Assembly (NCBI RefSeq): GCF_000948975.2
Contig: NZ_CP059735.1
Coordinates: 5,578,603-5,642,602, forward strand
From: Thalassomonas actiniarum
Lineage (GTDB): Bacteria > Pseudomonadota > Gammaproteobacteria > Enterobacterales > Alteromonadaceae
Length of the DNA: 64,000 nucleotides
Direction: 5' to 3'
The notes under the pieces were generated by a model. The model was not told the origin of the DNA and searched no databases. It worked only from the letters and a program-made list of their open reading frames with translations. Positions 28,463-37,791 of the stretch are shown in pieces. The first letter of the stretch is position 1. Every line of letters begins with the position of its first letter. The translations under genes were made by a program, and so were the position numbers.

Positions 28463-28514
28463 AAAACTCTCCCTGATTTCAACATCCGGCATTGGCGTTT
28501 ATGGGTTAATACCA

Positions 28515-29120
28515 TTACTCCACCACCTCGGGAATCGAGGCAACAAGCTGATAGTTTTCTCCCTGCACACCAAGATAAACCTCATGAATGTCATGCCCCG
28601 GAATTTCCGCATCCGGCTCAGTGTAATAATAAAGGTTCGCTTTTTGCCTGATAGTCGCCACGACACTGCTGTCGATAACTTCAAAGGCAAAATCACTGCT
28701 CACCACCTGAATCGATTGCCAGGGCCTGGCTTGCGTTTCGGCTTGCTCCTCTAAAGGATCAAGTGCCTGCAAACTGCTTTCCAATGCCGTTGACAGCTGA
28801 TCGGCCAAAAGCAGTAGCGCATCGCCATCAACGGCCCCGACCCGGGTGGTGAACTCCAGTTCAAGTTTGCGCTTATGCTCAACGTGATTTTGCACCCCTT
28901 CGCTAATGGCGACATAACTGTCATCGCTATTTGCCACCGCAGGTGACAGTACTTGCTCCCCCTGCATATTAAGGACAACTTCCGGCAGTGCCGGTACCTG
29001 ATTCAATGCCTGGCTTGGCAAAAATAAAGTGACGAGTGTATGTTCCAGGGATTGGGCGGATAGCCCGGCCTTTAACCGCAGCACTAATTGCTGCAGCAAG
29101 GCACTACGGTTAATTACCAT
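28515..29120 (-). CDS. Putative tail completion/terminator protein
   Basis: 201 residues with no motif I recognise with certainty. It precedes gpV, as tail-completion genes R/S do in P2, and has a mixed alpha-beta pattern with central ALLLLADQLSTALESSLQAL and C-terminal beta strands, consistent with a tail-terminator fold. Function is inferred from position only. Confidence 0.5.
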   Translation of the reverse strand: MVINRSALLQQLVLRLKAGLSAQSLEHTLVTLFLPSQALNQVPALPEVVLNMQGEQVLSPAVANSDDSYVAISEGVQNHVEHKRKLELEFTTRVGAVDGDALLLLADQLSTALESSLQALDPLEEQAETQARPWQSIQVVSSDFAFEVIDSSVVATIRQKANLYYYTEPDAEIPGHDIHEVYLGVQGENYQLVASIPEVVE

Positions 29121-29236
29121 GATAAGATCTCATTATTTGCTCATATAAGAAGAGCAGAAAGGTAAGTAAATATTTACCGGACGGTAAAATAAAGCGCTAG
29201 GCTAACGCCGAATTAGCAGATTAAAATCAAGCAAAC

Positions 29237-29491
29237 TCAACCAGACTTAGAGAGCCCTACTTTAGCCATTAATCGGGCTGTTAGACTGCTCCCTTTTTCC
29301 GGTTCACTAGCGCCATGCATGCTGCTGGGCTTACGGCTCCCTTTTGCTGTATTTTCAGGGTTAAATTCACTGGTTTGCCACCAGCGTAATGCATCGGCTT
29401 CGTTCGCCCATGAAATACCGCTATCGGGATGCGTCAGCTGTAATACACCGTCTAAATCAACGGCATTTAATTTTTCATTCCAAATAAACAT
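29237..29491 (-). CDS. Small fibre-accessory protein
   Basis: 84 residues from ATG 29491 (AAGGA upstream). Its N-terminus (WNEKLNAVDLDGV ... WANEADALRWWQ) resembles the start of the 207-residue protein at 30858-31481 (TWNNHKEVLVATDG ... WQSEEEALAYA). Each follows one of two paralogous fibre genes, so both are probably fibre-assembly or fibre-capping partners. Confidence 0.6.
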   Translation of the reverse strand: MFIWNEKLNAVDLDGVLQLTHPDSGISWANEADALRWWQTSEFNPENTAKGSRKPSSMHGASEPEKGSSLTARLMAKVGLSKSG

Positions 29492-29502
29492 CAAGTTTGT
29501 CC

Positions 29503-30855
29503 TTAAGCAAAATAAACCCGGCTGAGAGAATAAGTCGGCCTAGTGGTGCTCGAAGTATAAAAATTAAAGTATTGCTGCACCACCAATGCCCGATGAATGG
29601 GCGAATGTACCACTAAGCGGGGGTAATATTGAGCCACAGCCTTATAACCATTATTCGGCGTCCGGCTCTCTAACATCGCGCTATAAAAATTATCTTTCGC
29701 CTTTAACTTTATTCGGCTGCGAAACGAACGGTTGTAGATCCCGGTTCCGCCGTTAAACTCTTCCATTTCAGCACAAGCCAGATTCGGCGCCGTGGTATAG
29801 GTTACCGATTGCGCCCCTTTGTTATCATAAGCCAACTCCATTAACTGAGTCGGCCTTGTTGTCGGCAAATAGGCATGTGAATTAGTCCCTCCTGTGGCGC
29901 TGGTAATATGTTGATGACTATTCACAGGCGTTATTTTTAAATCATGGAGAGCACCATAATCTCGCTGCTGTGCCCAGGTATCGAAACTGCTCTCGGTCAG
30001 AAAGCTGGTGTCAGTAACCTGTTGCCAGCCATTACTGCTCAGCACATGCAAGATACCGGCATTTACCCCATAAATAAGATGGGTTGCGGGATCTTGATAT
30101 AACTTGAAGTAATCCAGGGCATGCGCCACTTCGGTAGTGAAATTCATATTTTGGTAAAGGGCTAAAGATTTACTGCTAGTGGTATAGGTCGCCGCACGTA
30201 CCGAGCCATCATTAAGGCGCAGTAACATAATGTGGTCGACACTATTCGTCCCTAATAATCTTGTAGCGCTGTTTGCCTGTGAAACCTGTCCTTTACTGTC
30301 TATTTTTAATAAGGTTGCCCGGGTATTAGTATCCGTTTGACTGCCGGCATCCCAGTAGGCATAAAATTCACCGGTTAAATAATCTACCAGGCTAATCGTA
30401 TTATAAGCACCGTAACTGGTCACGCTATCAGACAAGGTGAAACTGCTGCTATCATAATAATCCAGAATAAAATGCGGCTCACCGATTTTATTTAGCGGCG
30501 AGCCCATAATACCGGGGATATTATTGATTTTTGCCTGTACATCACTGTTTAATTGCGTGACAGATCCGGTCAGTTCATTTTGCATTTGCGGAATTAAGTC
30601 CAAGCTAGTGGCATTTTGTTGCAGTTGGCTGCTGGCGGTTTGTGCCGCTACAGTGGCAGCAGAAACCGCACTCGTTGCAGTATCTAAATGCCCTTCTGCT
30701 ACCGCGATTAAGGCTTGTTCGAAGTCTTCGTTATCCGCCAGCGCCTGTACCGACTTGGACAAGAGCAATAGCTCTTCTGCGGTCATGTCTGCTTCGGCGC
30801 CGACTTTTAGTTTCGCCAGCAGTGACTGCACCGAAGACGATATTGTAGTCGCCAT
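29503..30855 (-). CDS. Tail fibre protein, paralogue 1
   Basis: 450 residues. The N-terminal 100 residues (helical, ALIAVAEGHLDTATSAVSAA, ending SLDLIPQMQN) match those of the 462-residue protein at 31485-32873; the rest diverges. A shared particle-binding N-terminus with variable C-terminus is the classic layout of receptor-binding fibres. Beta-rich C-terminal part with propeller- or beta-helix-like repeats, no enzymatic motif seen. Confidence 0.75.
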   Translation of the reverse strand: MATTISSSVQSLLAKLKVGAEADMTAEELLLLSKSVQALADNEDFEQALIAVAEGHLDTATSAVSAATVAAQTASSQLQQNATSLDLIPQMQNELTGSVTQLNSDVQAKINNIPGIMGSPLNKIGEPHFILDYYDSSSFTLSDSVTSYGAYNTISLVDYLTGEFYAYWDAGSQTDTNTRATLLKIDSKGQVSQANSATRLLGTNSVDHIMLLRLNDGSVRAATYTTSSKSLALYQNMNFTTEVAHALDYFKLYQDPATHLIYGVNAGILHVLSSNGWQQVTDTSFLTESSFDTWAQQRDYGALHDLKITPVNSHQHITSATGGTNSHAYLPTTRPTQLMELAYDNKGAQSVTYTTAPNLACAEMEEFNGGTGIYNRSFRSRIKLKAKDNFYSAMLESRTPNNGYKAVAQYYPRLVVHSPIHRALVVQQYFNFYTSSTTRPTYSLSRVYFA

Positions 30856-30857
30856 GG

Positions 30858-31481
30858 TTACGCTCCTGCTGTTTCGGTTAGCGGTTCATTGCCGATTAAT
30901 GTTGCAGCAATACTTGCATCAACATTCACGACGGCAAAGACGGTTTTATCCAGACCCAAACGGAAGTCATCCGCTAATTTACTGTTAACCAATTCTTCAT
31001 TCACTTCCCAATAACCGGCTTTGGTCATAGGTGCATTAATGGTGATCACTCCATTTTCCAGGATACCAGCAAATAAATCCTGCTCTCCTGTGGCTTGATT
31101 AACCACAGGAATACGAAACAGATCTTTAGGTACACTGGTGAAAAGTGATTCAGGATCCTCTTTATCGGTTAACAATTTTGCGGTAAGCTGTAAAGTTGAA
31201 CCTAAAGTCACAGTCGTTTCATCAAAATCGGTTTCTGAATTGGGAGCCTGTAAAATCACACCAGATTCAGCTGCTACGACAGGGGTATCAAATACAACAT
31301 AAGCAGTATAAGTTATCTCAGTAACCTCAGGCCCAGCCTGCAATTCAACTTCGGCTTGAGCATACGCCAGTGCTTCTTCTTCACTTTGCCATAACAAACC
31401 TGTTTCCGGGTTATTGGTGAACTCAGTGCCATCAGTAGCTACCAAGACTTCTTTATGGTTATTCCATGTAAATTCAGTCAT
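30858..31481 (-). CDS. Fibre-accessory protein
   Basis: 207 residues directly between the two paralogous fibre genes (2 and 3 bases spacing). The N-terminal 40 residues resemble the 84-residue accessory at 29237. Contains immunoglobulin-like beta segments (VVFDTPVVAAESGVI) and is acidic. Role as a fibre chaperone or accessory is inferred from position. Confidence 0.6.
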   Translation of the reverse strand: MTEFTWNNHKEVLVATDGTEFTNNPETGLLWQSEEEALAYAQAEVELQAGPEVTEITYTAYVVFDTPVVAAESGVILQAPNSETDFDETTVTLGSTLQLTAKLLTDKEDPESLFTSVPKDLFRIPVVNQATGEQDLFAGILENGVITINAPMTKAGYWEVNEELVNSKLADDFRLGLDKTVFAVVNVDASIAATLIGNEPLTETAGA

Positions 31482-31484
31482 TTT

Positions 31485-32873
31485 CTATCTCCCGAATGAT
31501 AAACCGCAAGCCTGCCAATAAGCTGCTGACGTGCTAGTGTAATAGTCATATCCCGACACATCAGATATGAGGCATTTATGAATATGAGAAAAAGCAACCA
31601 TCACAGGAGTGTACATGCGTTGATTATCATCTCTATGCGTGTTCGCCAATGAAAATAGCTCTACGCTTTGGCGCTCCATCACACCATAAACATCCCTAAA
31701 CATTGCCTGACCTTTCCAAGATAACCAAACAGCTCGGGAGGTTGTGGTGTCATATGCCGTAATCGCGGTATTGTAAACAGAAAAGTAATTGGTTAACGGG
31801 TAGTCTGCGGTCATAATGCCGCTGGTCAGGTCAAACCCAGCCCGCTTAGTATATGTGTTGCTAAAGCCGCCCATTATAGAGACTATCATTGGCGCATCGA
31901 AACGGTTTCCCTGGTTAGATACCTGGTTTTTACCGCGGGAACCATTAAAGTAATTAACAAAAGAGTCCGCACGTAGGTGGCCATTTTCTAACGCCCAAGC
32001 TTCAAAAGCCTCAACATTAATAAAAGTAACATCACCAATAGTGGTAAAACCATCGGTTGCGTCTATGGTATGTAAAAAACCACCGCTGACACAGTACAGA
32101 TCTTTACTGGCTTTGTCGTAATAGATATTCTGATAATCTACCGCCTTACTGAACTCCCAGCTAAAGGCCCCTAATTTTTGTATCGATAAGGTGCCGGCAT
32201 CATAGCGACACAATCGGCTGCTGCCGTCAGCGAAAGGACAAAAACCATAAATTCCACTAGTAAAAAATTGCGCAGCATGGCTGGCAGTACTCACCGAACC
32301 ATCAGACTTGACTCGAATAATCAGTGCACGTCTGACACTTGTGGTCTGGTTACCAAAATCAACAAAAGTGTAAAACTCCCCTGTCGCATAATTATCGAGT
32401 GAAGCAACGTTAGCTGGCGCATATTGATAACCGTTCTGACCTACATATGCGGTTAAGCTATGGTCAACTTGATAATAGCCAATTTGATGTTTATTAAAGA
32501 CCCCCCTGACATTGTCACGTACTGATGGTGCTATGGTTGCCAGGGAAGTATCTAAACTCGTATTCATGTCCGATAAACTAGTATCTATACTGGTTTGTAT
32601 TCCGGGGATTAAATCCAGGTTAGTCGACTGGGTCTCTATCGAGGTTTTCGCAGCATTAATATCATTTTTCGCTGCGGTTAACGCGGCATCAGCGGTATTA
32701 AAGTGCTCTTCGACAACCGCAATCAATGCGGTTTCAAAAGTGGTGCTGTTTTTCATGGTGTCCAGCGCTTTTGCCACCAGTAACTGGTCTTCGGCGCTGA
32801 GCGGCGTTTCGCTGTTTAAATCGGCGACCAGCTTGTCAACCATGATTTGTGCAGCATTGGATATTGTTGACAT
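31485..32873 (-). CDS. Tail fibre protein, paralogue 2
   Basis: 462 residues. N-terminus (DKLVADLNSETPLSAEDQLL, ALIAVVEEHFNTADAAL, NLDLIPGIQT) parallels the fibre at 29503-30855, then a coiled linker and a divergent C-terminal receptor-binding part. The two copies would give the particle two receptor specificities or a hetero-fibre. Confidence 0.75.
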   Translation of the reverse strand: MSTISNAAQIMVDKLVADLNSETPLSAEDQLLVAKALDTMKNSTTFETALIAVVEEHFNTADAALTAAKNDINAAKTSIETQSTNLDLIPGIQTSIDTSLSDMNTSLDTSLATIAPSVRDNVRGVFNKHQIGYYQVDHSLTAYVGQNGYQYAPANVASLDNYATGEFYTFVDFGNQTTSVRRALIIRVKSDGSVSTASHAAQFFTSGIYGFCPFADGSSRLCRYDAGTLSIQKLGAFSWEFSKAVDYQNIYYDKASKDLYCVSGGFLHTIDATDGFTTIGDVTFINVEAFEAWALENGHLRADSFVNYFNGSRGKNQVSNQGNRFDAPMIVSIMGGFSNTYTKRAGFDLTSGIMTADYPLTNYFSVYNTAITAYDTTTSRAVWLSWKGQAMFRDVYGVMERQSVELFSLANTHRDDNQRMYTPVMVAFSHIHKCLISDVSGYDYYTSTSAAYWQACGLSFGR

Positions 32874-32893
32874 GTAATTTCCTTAAAGCTTAC

Positions 32894-33124
32894 TTAAACG
32901 TTAAACAACTGGTCATCCACTAAGTGGTTGATCTTGATGCGGCGGAATTTTTCTGCGTTGATCCTTTCTTCCTGCTCCAGTTTTTCCTGGAGGTCGACGG
33001 AGTTTTGAAAGAAATCATTATCGATGGCGGTGATCGCCTCGGCGATACGGACCACGTCGTCCTGCAGGAAGTTATCGGCATCCGGCAAGGGGTAGTCCTG
33101 GTGGAGTGTTCTGTTATCGAACAT
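32894..33124 (-). CDS. Small tail-associated protein
   Basis: 76 residues, acidic, with helical segments (DVVRIAEAITAIDNDFF, VDLQEKLEQEERINAEKFRR). It resembles the N-terminal attachment helices of tail fibres and may be an adaptor between baseplate and the two downstream fibre genes. No known family recognised. Confidence 0.65.
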   Translation of the reverse strand: MFDNRTLHQDYPLPDADNFLQDDVVRIAEAITAIDNDFFQNSVDLQEKLEQEERINAEKFRRIKINHLVDDQLFNV

Positions 33125-33241
33125 AAGTCCTCCTAAAATTTAGATGGGGTAATGAAATACCAGGAAATCAAGTGAGCAGGGATAAAACCGGTCACTTGAA
33201 TTTAATTGCTGAAGTTAATACTGACTGTTAAAGCGCGAGTA

Positions 33242-34441
33242 TTAAGTGGTCATTACCCGTAAATCACGCACCCGTGGTCTGTCCTGGGCGCTGCCGGTAA
33301 GCACCAGCTTCACCCGCACGGTATCACTGGTCACATCATCTAAAATAAATTTCAAACTCTGCCACTCATCCCCGACAGCGCTGGCAGAATTCACCGTCAT
33401 TTGCTGCCATGCACCATTTAACTCGGCAAAGACATCAACGCTGGCCTGCCCGGGCACAAAAGATTCGAACACTACGGTCACTTTCTTATTGGCGCCGCAG
33501 GTAATGGCCCGGGTAATATAATCGGCGGTTTGTGCCAGGGTACCCGATGCCGCCTGCACACCCGGATATAGTACCGGGCTCAGGGTATCGGTACCGGTTA
33601 AGCGCGCCTGGACATCCAGTTTGCCGGTAAAGTTGGCCGACAAGTTAACCGGCTCACCTTCCTGACAGGTATAAACCGGCTGGTTTTCCCCCTGCGGGGT
33701 AAATTCAAAGCGCAGGTCGGTTTCCGTACCCGGACGTTCAACGGTGCCCAACGGCAACCAGTTGGACATATCAACAACGTCCATCTCTCCCAAAGGCAAG
33801 ACCATGGAGGTTTCATCGAATTTTGCCGCCAATAAACGGAAGGTTAAATCCATGCTTTGGTGCGGGGTCCAGGTACTGGCGTTACTGGATGACAGCAATA
33901 CCCCTACCTGGTACGGCTGGCTGGTTACCCAGCCCTCATCTTTATCGTATTTCCCCAGCTCCGCCACCGACACTTCATAGTCGGCATCATCGGTTAATAC
34001 CACGATGGCATATTCCTGATCGGCATTTAAAAATACCGGGGCAAATTCAAAACGTGTGCTCTGGCCGTTTAATAAAATGTCGTCCTTGGTCAGGGTCGCT
34101 TCCGCCAGTACTTCCTGGTTGGGTAAACCGGTGGCGGTTTCGCGGATTTGCACCCGGACAGTATCTTCACCTAGGGTGGTAAACCACAGGTCTACCCCGG
34201 CAATATGCCGGCTTTGCGGTAAGGTAAAGGTTTGCGCCAGCGGATCCCAGCGTTGCCGCCAGGTATTAATGGTACGTACCCGGCGCATCGTTGCGACCTG
34301 GATACGGCCACTGCCGGTATAGCTGGCTTCACCAAAAGAGCCGCCATCACCGCTAAAGGTTACCGATTTCGTGCCCGAAGGCACACCGCTCGGCACGGTA
34401 AAAGAACCACGGACAACGCCGTTGCTGTCTGCTTGAACCAT
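33242..34441 (-). CDS. Baseplate/fibre structural protein with DPLAQTF motif
   Basis: 399 residues from ATG 34441 (GGGAG upstream). The segment RWDPLAQTFTLPQSRHIAG is typical of structural proteins that follow DUF4815 genes in tailed phages. Beta-sandwich domains follow, including a C-terminal jelly-roll-like region ending RDLRVMTT, a possible glycan-binding module. An in-frame longer start at 34522 would overlap the upstream gene and lacks a ribosome site. Confidence 0.7.
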   Translation of the reverse strand: MVQADSNGVVRGSFTVPSGVPSGTKSVTFSGDGGSFGEASYTGSGRIQVATMRRVRTINTWRQRWDPLAQTFTLPQSRHIAGVDLWFTTLGEDTVRVQIRETATGLPNQEVLAEATLTKDDILLNGQSTRFEFAPVFLNADQEYAIVVLTDDADYEVSVAELGKYDKDEGWVTSQPYQVGVLLSSSNASTWTPHQSMDLTFRLLAAKFDETSMVLPLGEMDVVDMSNWLPLGTVERPGTETDLRFEFTPQGENQPVYTCQEGEPVNLSANFTGKLDVQARLTGTDTLSPVLYPGVQAASGTLAQTADYITRAITCGANKKVTVVFESFVPGQASVDVFAELNGAWQQMTVNSASAVGDEWQSLKFILDDVTSDTVRVKLVLTGSAQDRPRVRDLRVMTT

Positions 34442-34487
34442 TATTTTGCTCCCGCTGTAATCTTTATTGTTGCCTGTGCAAAAACCA

Positions 34488-36506
34488 TTATCTTGCTCCC
34501 GAGGTAATGTCGACGCCGTCAAACATCAGCTGATCTAATTTCTCGCCACCGCCAAAGCCGGTGATCTCAAAATTCACCTGGCGTACCCGCAAAAACTCGG
34601 CGGCGGTGGAAGAAACCGACACAGTTTCATTGGTATTGCTGACAGTATTCCAGCCCCTGCGCCAGACCCAGTTCCAGGTACGGGTGCGGCTATTCCATAC
34701 CCGCTGCCTTACCCGCCACCAGCCACGGGTGATCCAGCGGGTAACAGGGCTGGTCCAGACCCGGGTGGTTTGGGTCCAGTGATCCACCGCCGGGGTAAGT
34801 TTCACTGTTGCCGGGATAGGTGAAAACGCCTGATAAGGGTTCACTTTCATTTTGCCGGTTTTCATGGTCTGCTCAAGCACGGCTTCAAGCTGGTAATTGA
34901 GCGTTACCGGACGATCTTCACTGGGCAAGGCTAAATCGCTGACTTCGACCTCCACCGGCAGCATCAACTCACCGTCAATAATGGCGGCCGTTTGTGCCAG
35001 CCCTTCATCACGCATATCGTCATCAAGGAAAGGGTCGACAAAAACCCCGTGTTTGGCTGCCGGCTCTTCGGCATTGGCATCGTTGCGCAGGCGCTCAATT
35101 GCCAGCAGGTCATATAAATCGCCGATTTGCTGCTGCATTTCTTCCAGCGTCGACATAGGTACCGAGCGTACCGCTAAATTGGTCACTTCCGGTTTGCCGT
35201 CGCTAAACCAGTTTTGTCTGATTTGCGCCAACACCAGCTGATTATCCGGGGCTACCGGCGCCGTCGGTTCATAACTGTTGGATGCCCCTTTAATGCGCTG
35301 CACCTGGCCTTGTTGATCCAGCACCACCAGGTCGATGCGGTTCATACTCCACTGATAATCAACATCAAAAGCAGAGTTCGCCACTATGGTGGTGCCGTCA
35401 GCCAGGGTTTGATTTAAGGTAAAACCGGTTTCATCGGCGGTGACATCCAATTGTTCACGGAACTGATAAACAACCTGATAACTTTCGCCGTCATCCGGCC
35501 GAGCGCCACCCAGGCCCCAGTTGACCTGATTGCCGGCAAGGCTATAGTCAACCCCTTCCTGATAAACCGTCTCGTTCTGAGTCACGGAGACTAAAGCATA
35601 AACCGCCACATCCGGCAGCGGATCGACAGAGCCGCGTATGTTACTGCGGGTCAGGGTGACGGTTTTTTCCAGATTGGCATCTACCCGGCTGATATTGTTT
35701 ACCGGAGAGAAAGCCAGGTTGATACGCATATCACCGTTTTGATCCGGGGTAAAAACATGCGGCTCACTTTCTATCAGCTGCTGGTCGGGATCATAGGCAA
35801 AAAGCTCACGGCGTGAGGTGGGAAAAGACACTTCATAGCCCTGGATATGGGCCTTGCCTTCTTCCAGGCTGTAAACCTGATAATCACCCTCAATATCGCG
35901 ATAGGTTAATTTCATGCCGTCAACCACATAACTGCCGCCGTTGGCTTCACGGTCGTAACGGGCCAGCGCCACAGTCACAGCATCAAGCTGCGGCGGCGGT
36001 TGTTTGATGATCAACACGCCTTTGTCGATGCGATATACCGGGTAAAAGTTAGCGTCATCAAAGCCGCTGTCTGTAGCCAGGCCCCACTGGCAAGTGATTT
36101 TTAAACGCGCAGCGCCGGGCTCGTCGTAGTTGTGGGCGCTAACGGCCGGATCCCTTAAGCTGGGATCTTCAAGTTCGGTGATTTCACTTTCACTGAGCCA
36201 GACGCCGATATCGACAATCTGATCGGTAGCAACCACCAGCTCTGCCGGCTCCAGGCTACGCACCTGACCGCGAAGATAAACCGAACAGGCACCAATTTGT
36301 ACCAGGCCGGATTCACTGTTCACCGCAGGTTCGCCGTCAAGCACAACATCGCCGTCTTTCAACAAGACATCGGCAATACCTTTAACCTGGTGAGAAACCT
36401 GGGCCTGGATGTCGTTTAATTCCGCGCTTTGCAAACCTTTGCCCGAGCGAAACAGCAGTTGTTCATAACCCTTTGCAGGGTCAAATCTTTGATAATAATC
36501 TTGCAT
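34488..36506 (-). CDS. DUF4815-like tail protein
   Basis: 672 residues. The N-terminal part (YYQRFDPAKGYEQLLFRSGKGLQSAELNDIQ) matches the DUF4815 pattern, found in baseplate-attached proteins of myophages. The C-terminus is Trp/Arg-rich (VWTSPVTRWITRGWWRVRQR). It is second in the core operon. Probably a large baseplate arm or fibre base. A short duplication of its 3' end follows at 34431-34500. Confidence 0.75.
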   Translation of the reverse strand: MQDYYQRFDPAKGYEQLLFRSGKGLQSAELNDIQAQVSHQVKGIADVLLKDGDVVLDGEPAVNSESGLVQIGACSVYLRGQVRSLEPAELVVATDQIVDIGVWLSESEITELEDPSLRDPAVSAHNYDEPGAARLKITCQWGLATDSGFDDANFYPVYRIDKGVLIIKQPPPQLDAVTVALARYDREANGGSYVVDGMKLTYRDIEGDYQVYSLEEGKAHIQGYEVSFPTSRRELFAYDPDQQLIESEPHVFTPDQNGDMRINLAFSPVNNISRVDANLEKTVTLTRSNIRGSVDPLPDVAVYALVSVTQNETVYQEGVDYSLAGNQVNWGLGGARPDDGESYQVVYQFREQLDVTADETGFTLNQTLADGTTIVANSAFDVDYQWSMNRIDLVVLDQQGQVQRIKGASNSYEPTAPVAPDNQLVLAQIRQNWFSDGKPEVTNLAVRSVPMSTLEEMQQQIGDLYDLLAIERLRNDANAEEPAAKHGVFVDPFLDDDMRDEGLAQTAAIIDGELMLPVEVEVSDLALPSEDRPVTLNYQLEAVLEQTMKTGKMKVNPYQAFSPIPATVKLTPAVDHWTQTTRVWTSPVTRWITRGWWRVRQRVWNSRTRTWNWVWRRGWNTVSNTNETVSVSSTAAEFLRVRQVNFEITGFGGGEKLDQLMFDGVDITSGAR

Positions 36507-36516
36507 AAAGCTTCCT

Positions 36517-36999
36517 TTAAAAACTCAGGACAAATTCAAATGTTTCCCTGACCCCCTGGTCACGGAATAAAGGCTTGCGATGCTCCAGCAGCATTAGGCT
36601 GCCGGCAGACTCCAGCTCGTCCGGGGTAAAATAATATTGCCCGTCAGGCAAGCCGGCTTTAGGCTGAGCACCAACCATCACCGCCACTTCCCTTAAGGTT
36701 TCCCCTAAGCCGTTGTCGAAGTCGAAATTAAACTCGAGATAAATATGGTTGGTCGGTGTTTCCACCAGGGAAAATTTCCCGGTCGGTACCTCAATCACAC
36801 CGTCACTGTCCGGCTGGCAAAATTTAATGCTTTTGGCTTTACGATAGCCAAAAGCATCAAGTAATGTCGTGCTGGTGATCTGCTCTGCCGGGGGGTTGTC
36901 GCCCCAGCTGACATCACCTCGTCCCCAGCCGATAAAAATAGGCTGGCTGGCAACAAATTCCGCCAGGGCAGTACGCCCGCTTTGGGTAAGTATGGCCAC
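36517..36999 (-). CDS. Tail structural protein, first gene of the core operon
   Basis: 160 residues, starting MAILTQSGRTALAEFVASQP. The pattern (GWGRGDVSWGDNP, TLREVAVMVG) is like the N-terminal adaptor domains of fibre proteins that dock on the baseplate (compare TFWVREVGF in the DUF3751-like adaptors of this cluster). It is expressed from the triple promoter array behind a terminator hairpin. Confidence 0.6.
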   Translation of the reverse strand: MAILTQSGRTALAEFVASQPIFIGWGRGDVSWGDNPPAEQITSTTLLDAFGYRKAKSIKFCQPDSDGVIEVPTGKFSLVETPTNHIYLEFNFDFDNGLGETLREVAVMVGAQPKAGLPDGQYYFTPDELESAGSLMLLEHRKPLFRDQGVRETFEFVLSF

Positions 37000-37134
37000 T
37001 GTAGTTCACTCCTGTGGGGTTAATGACGAACATCACCAGCCATAAGCTCAATAACTTATGGCCAGCACACATAACACCAGCACCGGGATAACTGAATTCA
37101 GTTCCGGTCGTTGGTTTATCGTCGGGTAAAAACG

Positions 37135-37158
37135 AAAAAACCCGCCGGCGGCGGGTTT
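37135..37158 (-). terminator. Intrinsic terminator ahead of the core operon
   Basis: Minus-strand stem CCCGCC/GGCGGG with a 3-base loop and T6. It stands between the three tandem promoters and the first core gene (start 36999), so transcripts must read through it. Confidence 0.8.
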
Positions 37159-37249
37159 CTTTAAAAGGCAACCATTTCTTTTTAATGGCTGTTTTTTCAT
37201 TGCTGTAGTTAATGAAACCTTTAATCGGCTTCTTTGTCAGTATGGGTAA

Positions 37250-37291
37250 ATGATACCCTTTTTTTCACTGCGTTACAGGTCAAGTCTGACC
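37250..37291 (-). promoter_or_regulatory. Late-promoter element, copy A
   Basis: Palindrome GGTCAGACTTGACC (minus strand, 37278-37291), TGT, 22 bases in all, then TATCAT (37250-37255) and TTACCCATACT. If TATCAT is the -10 box the palindrome is centred near -41.5, the class II activator position. First of three tandem copies upstream of the core operon. Confidence 0.75.
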
Positions 37292-37397
37292 GGCGGTAAA
37301 CTCAGTGAATATTGCCATATAAACAGACAAACCGTGATATCGGAGAAGCCTGAGATAACGGTTTGTCTGTCATTTAGTTCTTTGTCAGTATGGGGAA

Positions 37398-37439
37398 ATA
37401 ATACCCTTTTCTTCGCTGTATTACAGGTCAAGTCTGACC
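37398..37439 (-). promoter_or_regulatory. Late-promoter element, copy B
   Basis: Same palindrome (37426-37439), TGT, 22-base spacing, TATTAT (37398-37403). A 13-bp stem hairpin (37323-37370) separates it from copy A downstream. Confidence 0.75.
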
Positions 37440-37582
37440 GGCAATACATTCAGAGAACATTGCCATAAAAACAGAGCGCCGCTGATACCTGGTAAACCGG
37501 GTTTATTGCAGCTCAGCTGATTAAATATTGTTAACACCTGATGTCAAAAGCACTTTGTTTGCTTCTTTGTCAGTATGGGAAA

Positions 37583-37624
37583 ATAATACCCTTTTTTTCG
37601 CTGCGTTACAGGTCAAGTCTGACC
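37583..37624 (-). promoter_or_regulatory. Late-promoter element, copy C
   Basis: Same palindrome (37611-37624), TGT, 22-base spacing, TATTAT (37583-37588). Flanking sequence (CCATACTGACAAAG downstream) is shared with copies A and B, so the three arose by tandem duplication. Confidence 0.75.
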
Positions 37625-37737
37625 TGATAACCTTTATCGGCTAAATTAAGCTTAAGTTTGCTGACGTAAACTTAAGCTTAATTTAAACGACAATTTCCCT
37701 GAAGGTACCAAAGCACAGGGCTCTGGGGGTAAATAGC

Positions 37738-37763
37738 AAAAACCCGGGCAAGAACCCGGGGTT
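37738..37763 (-). terminator. Intrinsic terminator of J/I module 4
   Basis: Stem AACCCCGGG/CCCGGGTT followed on the minus strand by T5. It ends the module 4 transcript just before promoter copies C, B and A, separating it from the core operon. Confidence 0.8.
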
Positions 37764-37791
37764 AACTATTGGTAACCGAACAATCAGCCCA

